From assembly GCA_961205875.1 (NCBI GenBank), contig OY540813.1, positions 34,815,001 to 34,879,000 on the forward strand: DNA of 64,000 nucleotides. The letters run 5' to 3'. The number at the start of each line of letters is the position of its first letter. Within the stretch, counting starts at the first letter, position 1. This DNA comes from Sialis fuliginosa. Its lineage: Eukaryota; Arthropoda; Insecta; Megaloptera; Sialidae. Below the pieces are notes generated by a model. It worked only from the letters and a program-made list of their open reading frames with translations, was not told the origin of the DNA and did no database searches. The translations under genes and the position numbers were made by a program. Shown here piece after piece: positions 34,848 to 46,150 of the stretch.

Positions 34848-35127
34848 CACAGATTGGAAAAATAGTTTTTCAACTATTGCGTAAAAATGCATTTATTGTA
34901 ATTTTTATTACATATCTCCACCGTTTTCAGAAAACTGGTTTGATTGAACACAATTTGAAATCAAATATTTGCAACTACCTTTTCAACTATTTGTGACACT
35001 TTTAACTGCTTCGTTTGCTCTAATTATTATTAAATCGTAAAAAAAACTATTTACCAACTATTTTCTGAAAAAAAAAATTAACTTGTAACTATTTCATTGA
35101 AAATAACAACTATTTTTCCAATCTCTA
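34848..35127. mobile_element. hAT-type element K2 (older, shorter copy)
   Basis: The ends CACAGATTGGAAAAATAG and CAACTATTTTTCCAATCTCT match K1, as does the AAATAGTTG-rich interior in the opposite orientation. No 8-bp duplication remains recognisable, which with the mutated left end suggests age or rearrangement. The 63-codon frame at 34805-34996 is incidental. Confidence 0.7.
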
Positions 35128-35842
35128 CTTATCATATAGTTAGCCAAGTGTCATTTAAAGAACAAAATTCTGGGGAAAGTAAAATAGTATACGTAAAAAA
35201 TACGCGTCATTTTTAAATGAAACAAAATTGTCATATAGCCCTGCAATTTAGAAATTTCATGAGATACTCAATATAAATTGATAGGTAAACTGCAAACATA
35301 ACAGTCTAAAATTATATTATTACAGTTTCAGCAATGTATAGAAATAAACGCAAGTTAACTCTCGTCAGTAATGTGTTTTCAGTTTGCTTTTATAAGTAAA
35401 CGATAAATTATATAGTAATATTAATTGTTATATACGTACAAATATCTGTGATTTAGGTACTGGACATTACATAAAGGTTCACATACAATGCTACAAACGT
35501 CTGTTACCAGTTCATGTTTTACCGAAAGCAATGTCAAGGAGTGTGAATAACCCGAATGAAATTATCTGTACAGCGAAAAACAGCATGTAGTCGACGGTGA
35601 TGTTTAGAATTAATGCTTCAAATTTCAAATAAACACATGCGGAATAATAAAACATTATTTGCATGCATGTTCTGCTGTCACTGACAATTGTTTTATAGTG
35701 GTTACGAAACTCCAAAACTCCTAATTAGCTCCCATATTAGACGCGTAATAAGACATGTACTCTTCATGTACCAGTGCCAGTGGCGTCATTAAATAGCTAT
35801 TTTCAACAAAACGTTATATTATGGTATACTTTACATACTAAT
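35128..35842. other. AT-rich spacer
   Basis: A 67-codon minus-strand frame at 35512-35715 has no recognisable features. Otherwise nothing is seen. Confidence 0.35.
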
Positions 35843-36110
35843 GAGAAAAAATTCTACCCTATTATTTCAAAAAATTTAAAATGATATTTTTGACTTTAGT
35901 ATTTCTCGTTGGTAGTCCCACTAAAGTCTCGTTACCAATTTTTTTCAGATTTTTTTGAGCCAGTAGTTACCGAGCTAGAGGGAGGAGGGAGGGGGGAAAT
36001 AAAATACTGCTTGGAGCTCCCTACTGGTGCCATTTTTAAAATAAAAAATACTGACTGAGATTTACATTTTCATACCCCACACGCTTTGGTATATAATTTT
36101 TTTTTGTTTG
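35843..36110 (+). mobile_element. Fragment of family P, copy 2
   Basis: GACTTTAGTATTTCTCGTTG, CCCACTAAAGTCTCGTTACC and TTTTTTGAGCCAGTAGTTAC match 61771-61855 of the longest copy in the same order. Truncated on both sides. Confidence 0.6.
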
Positions 36111-36700
36111 GATTTGATTTAAAGCCCCCTGCAGAAAAAATGTTTCAGGTAAAAGTTGCTTATTTTTCATCGTAAATTACGAATCTGCAACAAAAAATAT
36201 AGGTTAGATTTGAATAAGAAAAGTTGAACCTGAAATCCTATTAACGTGACCTTTTCAAGGCAAACCTATGTTGTCAGTTTTGAGCCCTCTTGATTTAGAA
36301 TGTTATATCGGATTGTTATTATTTGACTTCGATGAACATTTGATTTGAAAATACGTTTCCCTAATTAACTGATTCATATCAAGAGTAATTAAGTAAACCT
36401 ACCATATTTACCGCCTTCATTATATTTATAACTATGAAAAATAAATTAAAGTATAAAATAATAACAAAATGTAGGAAATAAATAATATCAAAAAATTGAA
36501 TTACCATAATTTTTGTATATATGTATAGTATAAAGGATTATTGATGTGTAGAAGTAAAGTACTTTTATCATCGAGAGAAATCTGAGATTATAATATATGT
36601 ATTTTTAAAACTGCTATACATTATACATACCTTTAGATAATATAAAGAAGAACAATATATTTTATGTAGGTACTTATTAATAATTATGTTAAATGTTTAC

Positions 36701-37123
36701 TATTCGTACATACAGTCCCTTTTATGCTATGGGTTGATCTTTTGGGGCCACTCCACACACATTAAAGAACTATTCATTCTACAAAAAAAGAATTGTCCGT
36801 TTTATATCTCAAACTAGCTTGCGAACACCATGCAAACCATTATTTAAAAAATTAAAAATTCTCAGTCTTACTGATTTATATATATTTGTGTTATTTTCGT
36901 CAAAAAATATCCTTTCCTTTTCGACAGCGACAAATTTCACCATGAGTATGATACCAGAAATAAAAACAACTTTAAACAAAAACAACCACGTTTAACAACA
37001 ATTTATAACGGTGTAGACAATTTTATAATAAAGATTTTCAATAAAATTCCCACAGAACTTAAAATTCTACCTATAAAAAAAATGAAAAACGAATTGAAAT
37101 CATACTTAAATAATAATACATAA
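36701..37123 (+). pseudogene. Reverse transcriptase C-terminal remnant (LINE ORF2)
   Basis: In order, three frames give YSYIQSLLCYGLIFWG, then a shifted RTPCKPLFKKLKILSLTDL, then HHEYDTRN and later KIFNKIPTELKILP with a terminal LKSYLNNNT. These fit the conserved tail of Jockey/CR1-type ORF2 (SxLxYGIIFWG, CKPLFKxLxIL..xDLY, YxTR, FNKLPxxIK). At least two frameshifts and an in-frame stop in the first frame show that it is dead. The catalytic YXDD region is missing. Confidence 0.78.
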
Positions 37124-37252
37124 ATAAATGCCACTATAGTATAAAAGATTTATTAAACTGATCTGTTATTGTTATTATTATTAGAATTGTGTTTATGTAC
37201 ACACATAATATTCATATTCGATATTTGTAACTGACTTGTTCTATACTGTAAG

Positions 37253-37992
37253 CAGGGCCGGATTAACAACGTAGCAGGAGTAGCAAATGCTACGGGCCCC
37301 GCGTCTCTGGGGGCCCCGCGACTTTCGCGGAAAAATATCTCTTATTGGACTTACCACTTACCGTCCAATGGTTGACACGGGGTGTCCAAATCTACAATAA
37401 TTAATAATTTAAATTTAGGGTTTCCGATCTCGATTCGATTTAATCGAAAAATCGATTTTTGAAGCTCCGATCTTTGATTTTTTTAATCGATTTTTCTAAA
37501 TTTGCTCAAATCAAATCAAGAAAATTTTGTTTGTAAAAGTGGTGTTTTATAATACACACCTCAAAAAAATTAAAGGATAATTTAAAAAAAAGGCAAAACA
37601 AAAAATTCAAATTTTCAAACAGTTATATTTCCGCGAAAATTAATTTAATTTACGTGTTCCAAAGCACATTTAAAAGTTTGTGCTTTCTAATTTTTGAATA
37701 AAAATTTCAACAAATTTTATCATCCCTTTCCGTTCTTTGCCAAGGGTTAAAAGAGTTCAAAAAAATATCCCTTAATTTTTTATTAACTTATCAATTTTTT
37801 TAAGGATTGTATATTCTAAATCAAGTCAGTCTGCGTTGTGACGCCCGCTTAATGTGCAAAAAAAATCCTGTGGGTGAAGCTATCGATTTACTCCCCGAGT
37901 TTCACCCCCCCCCCCCCCCCCCCCCGGCGCCACTACTAAGGGCCTCTTTATTACATTTGCTACGGGCCCCGCGCTTGCTTAATCCGGCCCTG
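37253..37992. mobile_element. hAT-type element I, 740 bp
   Basis: CAGGGCCGGATTAA and TTAATCCGGCCCTG ends are flanked by an exact 8-bp duplication ACTGTAAG (37245-37252 and 37993-38000). GCTACGGGCCCCGCG occurs in both arms. A 21-C run lies at 37905-37925. No transposase; a 77-codon frame across the C run is spurious. Confidence 0.93.
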
Positions 37993-38040
37993 ACTGTAAG
38001 GTACAAGGGAATAAATAAATATATTATTATTATTATGTAA

Positions 38041-38457
38041 ATAATTTACAAAAACAAGAAATAACATACACATCTAATCAATATTAGAAATCACAATACG
38101 AAATTATTTTGCATGACATATTACGAAATATGTAAAAAAAATGTAATAAAATTGAACATATTGTGTTGTGTTGTAACATTTATAAATTACAAATTCCTGA
38201 AATTAGCGCAACTTTTGATGCGGATCATATATACAAATAATTACACCCGCACTTTGTGGTAAAACACTCTTCAGCATCGAACATTTAATTTAATTATATA
38301 AAATCAGCCAATCACAATTGCAATTAGAAAGTAGTGCATTACGAGCGAACCGCAAAATATACGGATGGTCTGTTGGCATGTTACACACGAACAACTTTAT
38401 ATACTCAATCTTGTCTTACTGTAAACATACCGTTAAACGTTTATATAGAATTAAACT
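38041..38457. other. AT-rich spacer
   Basis: Nothing recognised. Confidence 0.4.
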
Positions 38458-39018
38458 CCTCGCAATATCGAAGATACGAGAAGCTTTGTGATCGTTTTAA
38501 AATCAGACAAAAAAATGTTCTCCGATTTCAAAATTTTAACTTGATCTTTCGGTTTTAGGTCAAGACAAACACTTTTCATTTTGTGTCTGTCTGTCCTGTG
38601 AATCCTTGTCACACGCGTAACTCATGAATCACCGAACGTTGGGTCTGGCTTGAGGACGGTTCCATTTTTAGAATCATCAAAATCGTGTGTAAGGGAGAGG
38701 GGTGATATCCCAAAATATTTATATTTTCAAGATATCTCAAGAACGACACATGTTACGTGAAAATTTTATAGAAACTTTTTTATAGAGCAATCAATTTCTT
38801 TGAAAATAGTCATTTGTTTTTTTTTTAAAGTTATTTACTTTGAGATATTAAATCATTTTAACGTTTTACATGTCATTTTGCAGTTTGCATAACAGAAAAA
38901 TTTAGATTTAGATTGAAATTGTCAAAAAATTAAAATATTCAACCATGCGCGTATTAAAAGAAAAATGTTGAATAAATATTTTTTTATAAAATTGGATAAA
39001 AATTATTAAAATTTTAAC
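38458..39018 (+). mobile_element. Family D element, copy 5 (truncated)
   Basis: It begins CCTCGCAATATCGAAGATAC and follows copy 1, with deletions, to about 38940 and loosely to 39018. The CAGATG end is replaced by the palindrome that follows. Confidence 0.65.
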
Positions 39019-39061
39019 ACTTAAACTAAAAATATACATCTTAACCACAATAAAACAATGT

Positions 39062-39107
39062 CACTCGACACGTGTTTCGACTTCACAAGAAGTCCTCATC
39101 AGGAGCC
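39062..39107 (-). ncRNA. Hammerhead-ribozyme-like motif, minus strand
   Basis: This is the mirror copy in the left arm, with CTGATGA at 39096-39102 on the minus strand, the same helix II and GAAA, and predicted cleavage at about 39067. The only change in the helix regions removes the outermost pair of helix I (GGCTC in place of CGCTC). It is probably the slightly weaker of the two. Confidence 0.6.
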
Positions 39108-39132
39108 TAACAGTTCCAGACTAGAACTGTTA

Positions 39133-39178
39133 CGCTCCTGATGAGGACTTCTTGTGAAGTCGAAACACGTGTCGAGTG
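39133..39178 (+). ncRNA. Hammerhead-ribozyme-like motif, plus strand
   Basis: CTGATGA (39138-39144), a helix II of GACTTC/GAAGTC closing TTGT, GAAA (39162-39165), then CACGTG and TC with predicted cleavage after 39173. Helix I is CGCTC (39133-39137) with GAGTG (39174-39178), including one G-U. All invariant core bases are present. Two caveats: one unpaired G lies before helix II, and helix III is a three-pair CAC/GUG without a loop. The latter is known in minimal hammerheads that act as dimers. Confidence 0.65.
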
Positions 39179-39221
39179 ACATTGTTTTATTGTGGTTAAG
39201 GTGTATATTTTTAGTTTAAGT

Positions 39222-39842
39222 AACTAAGAAACCAGTTTCTCCGTTTTTCCAGTAGAAAATTTTAACAATTTTTAAATATTTGGAAAATATATCAAAGCAT
39301 CTTATTCTTGTGGTGCTTTTAAAACTAAAAGATAAGAAAAACATAGATCTGAATATGTTGAAAATATATTCATAATTGCAATTTTTTTGATAATATAAAT
39401 TCGATCGTTTAAAAGTGCCCTTATTTAGGTAATATTTCAACACGTTGAATGCGGTCTGTCAGTCTATTCGTCAGTAACAAAACTTTTACGCCGCGGCAGA
39501 TTTTGAAGCATTAAACTGTCAGGTTGGATCAAATTACTGGGTATACATACACGTATTAGATATATGGTTTACTTTCTATCTCGTATGAAATTTAACATTT
39601 ATAGAAATTTGATAGATGTGTTTAGAAAAGTATACAGTCGCCAAAAATCTAGATTTTTGATATTGTATAAACAAACACCATGTACAAATCATTTAAAAGC
39701 CAAGTTACATTTTCATTTTTGTATTAAAGCACTTTAACAATTAATTAATGACAGGCAATTTTAAATTCGCATTATTTCATGATTACTAATTAATAATATT
39801 TAAATATATAAAACATGATTCAGATAAATTTAGTATATAAAG
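39222..39842. other. AT-rich spacer
   Basis: A 75-codon minus-strand frame at 39216-39443 is lysine/phenylalanine-rich without recognisable features. Nothing else is seen. Confidence 0.4.
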
Positions 39843-40097
39843 CAGGGCTTCGAACCGTTATTTTTTTTGTTTCGGTTTTCGTTTCGCAAAAAATAACGGT
39901 TTTAGAATATTTTATGGTATTTGTATGATAGTCCGAACGACAATTGAAGTGGGAAATAAGATCATGTTAACGCGCGTATTTTAACATGTACTGAACCGTA
40001 AAAACCGATATTTTTATTTCGGTTCTGTTCCGGTTTTCGTTCCGGTAAAAAATAACGGTTTTTCCGGTTTTCGGTTCAGTTCTGGTTCGAAGCCCTG
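39843..40097. mobile_element. hAT-type element H1, 255 bp
   Basis: CAGGGCTTCGAACCG and GGTTCGAAGCCCTG ends are flanked by exact ATATAAAG duplications (39835-39842 and 40098-40105). The body repeats CGGTTTTCG-like units. A truncated relative is at 59336-59399. Confidence 0.93.
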
Positions 40098-40217
40098 ATA
40101 TAAAGTATAACATAAATGTTTTTTTATTTTTTTTATTGGAATATTATAAAAATGTAGTTTTTAATTTCAAGACTTTTCAATACTGAATACTAAAATACTA
40201 AAGTTATATAAAATAAT

Positions 40218-40700
40218 ACGGCCAAGTGCGTGTTGGGCACGCACTTGATAGGTTTCCGTAGTCATTAGATACGATTTATAAACAAGAGTTATTTAATTTC
40301 TTTAATAAACTATTGTAGCTACAGTGTTCGTTATAATTTTCATTGAAAGTATTGCTGTGATAACGAAATAACGACATTCAAATGCAAATATGTATATCGT
40401 GACTGAAGGGTTAAAATCAAAAGATCATTTAACATTTTTTGTTGCATTTTAGGAGACCTATCTAATGACTCAATGGGGTAAGTGAAAAAAAATATGTGAG
40501 TTCACTTTTCAGTCTATGGAAAGGGGGTTCAAAAACATTTTTTTTTTCAAAAATCTTATTTCTGTTTTTGTGTTTATCAGTCTTCGTCCGTATACCAAAT
40601 TTCATCTTAATCGGCTTAAATTTTTTGAGGACGGACATGGCGAAACTAATTTTCTACGGAAACCTAAAAATGGGTGTGTTTATTTATGTATGTGCGTCAG
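40218..40700 (+). mobile_element. Family O repeat, copy 1
   Basis: CGGCCAAGTGCGTGTTGGGC includes a perfect 9-bp hairpin, AAGTGCGTG/CACGCACTT (40224-40246). TAGGTTTCCGTAG near the start is mirrored by CTACGGAAACCTA near 40656. One roughly 290-bp unit lies inside. Copy 2 (49127-49800) has two. Frames at 40496-40732 are not conserved in it. The class is unknown to me; similar GGCCAAGTGCG-headed repeats are widespread in insects. Confidence 0.6.
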
Positions 40701-41458
40701 AAGTTTTACTTTTATGGCGTAGTGACATCTAGCGTGCAAATACAAAACAAAAAATTTTTTTAACGACTATCATAACAGAAAATATCTACACCTAACCTAA
40801 CTTCATGGTGTTAAATTACTTCCGTTGTTGCATGCAACACGCAATATTACTAAAATGTCACCCCAAACGCGCCTAAAGAAGTATAACTTGAAAAAACAAT
40901 CAACACGCCACCCATACTCAATAATTAAAAATACAAATGTAAAACATTACTTCTATCTGTTTAATTCAGCAGATTATCAGTTAAATCAATCTACGTAGCA
41001 GTCATCTTGCATTTTTCATTTTAAGAGTCATCAAAACAAAAAAATAAATGTTTGCAATAACTCCACACAAGGAATCACCAATGGCTATGGCAATGGCTAT
41101 CGGTTGTAATTATATATAATATGATTTGTTATTATGTAACTGTATTCAAAAACCAGCACTGGCAATGACTGGCATGTTTTTTACTAGTAGGTATAGCAAC
41201 ACCAAATATGGACACCAATTCCGATTGTTTTGGTATATGCAAGGTGATCAAATAAATTTCAAGAAGATGCATTATCACCTAGAGGTAATAATTACGTATT
41301 AAAATCAATTATTTTTATCTATAATTAAGTTCGATTGTTCTTTTTTAAACTTAGCAAGCGTATCAAAACAAAATAAATCAAAACTATCATATTCTCATGT
41401 GAAAAATTCATTATTATTTATTTATTTGGATTTTAAATAAATTCAACTGTTACAATTT
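40701..41458. other. AT-rich spacer with short local duplications
   Basis: CAATGGCTATGG is followed directly by CAATGGCTATCGG (41080-41104). No gene or repeat family is recognised. Confidence 0.4.
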
Positions 41459-41466
41459 ACAAGATT

Positions 41467-41755
41467 CAGTGGCGTAGATAGGGGGGGATTAATATGATCA
41501 ATCACCCCCCATGAGTTTACTTCATGAGAAAATTCAAAGACATTTTTTTAAATTTCCCAAGTATGAACAAAATAGTAGAAGTAAATAGGAAAAATTAGAG
41601 TAAAAAAAAGGTCTTCACTTTTTTTTTTATTTTTGAATGACCATTCAGTTTAAAATTACATTAATATTTTTTTTATTTCCCATAATTTACAGCCACCACT
41701 TGCCCCGGGGCCTGGTCATATCGCCCCCCATCGCAAAAAGCTATCTACGCCACTG
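41467..41755. mobile_element. hAT-type element E2, 289 bp
   Basis: CAGTGGCGTAGATAG and CTATCTACGCCACTG ends are flanked by an exact ACAAGATT duplication (41459-41466 and 41756-41763). Same family as E1. Confidence 0.93.
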
Positions 41756-41763
41756 ACAAGATT

Positions 41764-42655
41764 AATACAATATTAAATTTAAATTGTAAAAGTGCATCTC
41801 TCGAAGTATTGTTTACATCTTTGGGAACGAAAAATCGACGAACTTTTCTTAGAAACATTTAAATATTTGTATTTTTTGCACGCGATTCAACCAAAAACCA
41901 GTTCTTTATAATTAATTTTCAAAGTGGGGAAACATGAACAAGTTTGATTTGTTAATAAGAACCCTATAATAAGTAGGTATGGAAAAAACTCAATTGTATT
42001 AGTTTATTAAAATACACTTAATAAATATCTGTGTTACCATTAAAATTGCTTAATCTTTAATTTACCTAATAACAGACCGTTTAAATATTATTATCAAACG
42101 ATCGTTTCTGTCTTATTTATTGTCACTAAATGACTATGAGATTATAATAAAAAATAACTGTCAAGTACAGTGTAACAAAATTAAAATTACCCTTAATTGT
42201 GGACGCATGTATATAATTTTTATATACTAGTTTATCTCACAAATTGTATATGATTAACATCTTCTTACAGTAATTTGACATAAATTAATCGGCTCAAAAA
42301 CATTTCCTTTGATTTTTTAATTGTATCAGTAGTGGTGAGAATATTTGGTTAAAAATAGTTTGTGTTCGATTTAAATATCTCAAACAAGTGGAAATATCGG
42401 TATGGAGAACCATACATGACTTCCATGTTCTTTCTATCTTTTTAAATAATTATTAAATATAATTTTTTTGAGAAATATTTTATTTATATAATCTACTACT
42501 ATAAACATAAATTTAGTAATACATAAAAAACATATACTTACAACGGTTACAGCAGTTATTGCCATTTGTATATAAATATAATCTAATGTCCTAATGTAAC
42601 AAACATAATACACATTCGTAGAATAACTAATTTGACAATTTGAATTTAGTTTGCA
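41764..42655. other. 0.9 kb of AT-rich sequence
   Basis: Nothing recognised. Confidence 0.4.
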
Positions 42656-43125
42656 TTTCTTTCCGAGGCAACATGAATTAATTAGTATTTCAAATTCAAA
42701 TTTTGAGGGTGTTTTTCACCTCTTCAGTGGCTGTTTAGGCACGTACAAATAATAAATGCCCTTTAGGTTCAATTGAAGTACAAATGTACCAAGTCTTATC
42801 AAAATTAGTGAGATAATACTCGCAATTTTCACTTTTTAGACGATAAAAGTTACAAAATTTCGAATATTTCCAAAACCCCTAATCCGATTAGCACCAAAAT
42901 CTATAGGTCTGGAGTACTCACTGAGACATTTTCTCCAAAAATAATTCAGATCGTGAACGAAAGAAAATTCTACATCCAGACACACGGACACACAGACACA
43001 CGCACAGCCGCCAACTTTTCTTTACGTTTTGAAGTTAGTACAATCAGAATCTGTCATTATTCGGACACAATTTTTTGACGGTATTACAATACTTCCATTT
43101 CCTTCGGAACATGGAAGTAAAAATA
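42656..43125 (+). repeat. Repeat-like block with an ACACGGACACACAGACACAC tract
   Basis: 42979-43005 is a CA/GA-rich tract inside a region that ends TTCGGAACATGGAAGTAAA. The layout (CAGACACACGG tract, then a short terminal block) resembles the tails of arthropod interspersed repeats. It occurs once here, so this is an inference. Confidence 0.35.
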
Positions 43126-44650
43126 CTCGAAATATTTCAACTCGAATGCTTAAAAATTATTTATTAGAAACATTAGGCGTAACTAATTGTAAAATAAAAT
43201 AAATAAAGTTCAAGTACATTGAATTTAATGAGTAAAAACATTAACCACGAATAAAATTAAATAATTTGAACATTTGATATTTTCCGGTCGATGATCTATA
43301 ACAGTGGAATTTAATGATATCAAAATCGAATAAAGAAAAACAACATTACGATCGCATCATAAAATCACATGTAATAAATATAAAAGTATTAGTAGAGATG
43401 AAAGCAATAACCGCAAAGGCAACATCTGTAGTGAAGCTTAAAATTACAACTATCTTGACATTATTCTACTGTAGAAGAAAAAACAAACCGCAACAAAAAC
43501 ATGCTCTAGCTAACATACAGCCAGCGTTCGACAGCACCACAAAAACCAATCGTTTCATTAAACGATTATTAAACGGCTTTAGAAAAAGATGTGCAGACTA
43601 AAATAACACGCAAAACCATAGACATAGAGAATGGATCACGCATCTGACAGAGTCGTGTCAAAAGAAAGAGATAGAAACAGGTTTGGAATATACTTGGTCC
43701 TTTTTTTAAACAGGAGTGTAACTATTTCATTCTTGGCCCCGAACATTAAAAATATTCGTATAAAAAAAATTTATTTAAAAAAAAACAATTATTGATTTCT
43801 AAATAATATAAGTTTCGAATTTTTTTGAATTTTAATATTTTGTTCTTCCTTTTTCGTAGCTTCGTAATGTAAACTAATATCAAAAAAAATATTTAAAATT
43901 TTGTTAAGTAAATCTTGTATGTGCTGTTTGTAAATGCAGCAATCCACCTCATCATTTTGTAGCAAAGCAACCACGTGGGAATTGATTTTAAACTATTTTT
44001 TATTAATATATATTTAATATTTTTGGTAGCAAAAATGTTATTTTCCCGGAATATCCGTTCATAATTTTGCAAATTTCTATCAGATCAATGATGTTTTTTT
44101 TTTAATTTTCTCGATGAAATATGAACTATGTTTATTGTTTATATTATTTACTTTTCTAATAAAAAACTTATTGCACAAAAATCACAAGATAGATATACAA
44201 AAATATATCGGACAGAAATACTACTCTGAACTATAGTAAGTTACCAATCAGATTGTTAGAAGAAGAGATAGATATATTCCAAACTACACTGCATCTCTCT
44301 CTGAGTTTTTGAACAGATGTTACACCATTGTGTTAATACAGAATGCACTGTCCATTCTCTATGTCTATGCGCAAAAGCGATTTATGCTGAACCATTCTCA
44401 GCTTCTGTGTTTCGTATTGTTTGGAGGCTGGTTACAGTGGCTACACTGCTACCATAATTCTGACAAGGTTGTCGCCTTGGGTTCCAACACAATTACTGCC
44501 ACTGCCACTGCCACTGAGTATGAATGAAAAGTATCGACAAAGCGATGGCCACTGATACATATCAGCTAAAATATATTCTCTATTACTTTTATATTTATAG
44601 AAGCATAATAGTTGATATTTTATCTTGTTTTTTGTTAAAATTTCGCAATT
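43126..44650. other. Mostly AT-rich, with two unassigned open frames
   Basis: A 95-codon plus frame at 43314-43601 is lysine-rich and begins MISKSNKEKQHYDR. A 72-codon frame at 44309-44527 has a hydrophobic middle (LCFVLFGGWLQW). Neither has a recognisable domain, and both may be chance. ACTGCCACTGCCACTGCCAC near 44497 is a short 6-bp tandem repeat. Confidence 0.3.
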
Positions 44651-44658
44651 TATATGTA

Positions 44659-45043
44659 CAACATAGGCTACTACTTCCCAGGGCGGCAGATTCTGGGAGA
44701 ATACAACTTTTTTAGTTTAATACACAACACTCCGATTATGAAAACGATTTTTCTACATCTTGTAAAAATTCTCTCGCGACTTCGAATGCCCTGATTTTTT
44801 AAATATCCAATATTTGCCTTCTCAATTGAATTACTGATTTCGAATTAGCGTGCAATTTTCGTTCTGAACGAGCTGATCAACTTGCTGCCATCTGTGTACC
44901 ACTCATTAACTACATCCGCCCATATTTGTTTACTTCAACAATCGGATATTTGAGATATGCGATTGTTGAAGAAAATAGGTTATATTTTCCCTTGGTAGAG
45001 AGATTTTTTACCCAGGGCTGCACTTAACGGAAATCCGCCGCTG
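44659..45043. mobile_element. hAT-type element J1, 385 bp
   Basis: The right end is GGAAATCCGCCGCTG; the left end CAACATAGGCTACTAC is diverged. TATATGTA occurs on both sides (44651-44658 and 45044-45051), fitting an 8-bp duplication, although this sequence is simple. The interior block TTTCCCTTGGTAGAGAG is shared with J2 and 29672. Confidence 0.65.
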
Positions 45044-45057
45044 TATATGTATGTATA

Positions 45058-45385
45058 CAGTGGCGTATTTACGTTAAGTGCCGCCCTGGACAAAAAAAAA
45101 ATGACCGCCCCTCTACCAAGGGAAAATATAATTTATTTTTGATAGAAGTCAGAATTACTATATGAACTGAAAAGTGATAACTGATTTTATAAGTGATAGA
45201 AACAAAATTTTTTTTACTAAACAAAAAGTTTGGATTACGTAAATTAAAACTTGAAGACTTTTGAAGAATTTTGTGTCTTCCTATTTTTTTAATATTTTGT
45301 ATTAAACTGAAAGAAACTAAAGAATCTGCCGCCCCTCTCAGCCTATGGCCATGGCCTCCATGGCCCCATGGTAAATACGCCACTG
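45058..45385. mobile_element. hAT-type element J2, 328 bp
   Basis: CAGTGGCGTATTTACG and TAAATACGCCACTG ends are flanked by exact TATGTATA duplications (45050-45057 and 45386-45393). It landed beside J1, and the two sets of duplications overlap by two bases. The 137-codon minus-strand frame at 45069-45482 crosses the element border and is not a gene. Confidence 0.92.
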
Positions 45386-45393
45386 TATGTATA

Positions 45394-45793
45394 GATAGTA
45401 TGCATTTATCATTTAATCGAAAAAAAAACACACTTAAGTACATCAGCCAGGAATCAGGTGTGAAATAAGCTGTATCTGGCATTACAATAAATTCAAACTG
45501 AATACCAGTTGTAACTTATAACTACAATGCATTACAACATTCTAATACACATTAGACCAGTGTACATACATATTTCAATATTGACTTGATCAGTTCAAGA
45601 TACCTAACATACATACCTATACATTCAATAATAATTAATGGTCTAGTAACTACGCTAACAGTAATAAGAAGCCAGAGCGACTAGCTTTGCAAAACTAACG
45701 AAAATAAATAAATAAACTAAATCGTAGGTTGTATAAAAATACGATAAGTTATTTAAATTATTTTTAATGAGCTATTTATTTTGATCTAGGACT
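45394..45793. other. AT-rich spacer
   Basis: Nothing recognised. Confidence 0.4.
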
Positions 45794-46150
45794 TTGAGCT
45801 GGGCACGGGCCGTGAATTTTTCGAGTCACGTCGGGTCACAACCGTGAGCGATTTTCAAATCTTGAATCGCGAGTGATCGTGAGTCGAATTAAAACAACCG
45901 TGCGTGAGTATATTTTGAAGAAAATTTTTTTAATATACTTTTTTTAATTTACAACAATTACAACAATTAGATTACATCGGGTCACGAGTGTGACCCACCG
46001 TGCGTGATCGGGCATGAGTAAAAAAATAGAATTGATGAGCGTGCGTGATTGTTAATACTTTTTTGTAACCGTGAGTGAGCGGGCGTGAAAAATGTTTCTC
46101 TCGTGAGCGTGCGTGATCGTGAGTAAAAATTACTCACGCGCCTAGCTCTA
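45794..46150. mobile_element. Element with iterated CGTGAG/GTGCGTGA motifs
   Basis: The ends TTGAGCTGGGCACG and CGCGCCTAGCTCTA are imperfect inverted repeats of hAT-like form (TAGAGC). Between them CGTGAGCG, CGTGCGTGA, GTGAGTGAGCGG and relatives recur more than a dozen times on one strand, with CACTCACG-type complements at the ends. No clear 8-bp duplication was found. Confidence 0.6.

Larger units (their letters stand above)
36690..38040 (+). mobile_element. 5'-truncated non-LTR retrotransposon with hAT in its 3' UTR
   Basis: Coding remnants of an ORF2 reverse transcriptase C-terminus begin near 36700 and end at TAA about 37123. A 3' UTR follows, interrupted by the hAT at 37253-37992, and the element ends GGGAATAAATAAATA plus (TTA)n. 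5' truncation and a simple A/T-rich 3' repeat fit LINE integration. The C-terminal pattern is of the Jockey/CR1 type. Confidence 0.78.
39019..39221. repeat. 203-bp near-perfect palindrome carrying two opposed hammerhead motifs
   Basis: Arms of 98 nt (39019-39116 and 39124-39221) are complementary except for two positions and leave a 7-nt loop, CAGACTA. Each arm contains one hammerhead-ribozyme-like core, pointing away from the centre. High arm identity means recent formation or active conversion. Hammerhead motifs of this kind are known from Penelope-like elements and retrozymes. An inverted pair is unusual, and no reverse transcriptase adjoins it. Confidence 0.85.

Noticed and set aside
42979..43005. 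ACACGGACACACAGACACAC tract as a satellite
   Set aside because: Too short and irregular; more likely part of an interspersed repeat.
43314..43601. 95-codon lysine-rich frame as a small gene
   Set aside because: No Kozak-like context beyond chance, no recognisable domain and no splice or poly(A) evidence. Kept only as a note in the region entry.
45069..45482. 137-codon minus-strand frame, the longest in the window
   Set aside because: It runs across hAT J2, its target duplication and unrelated flank, so it cannot be a conserved gene.
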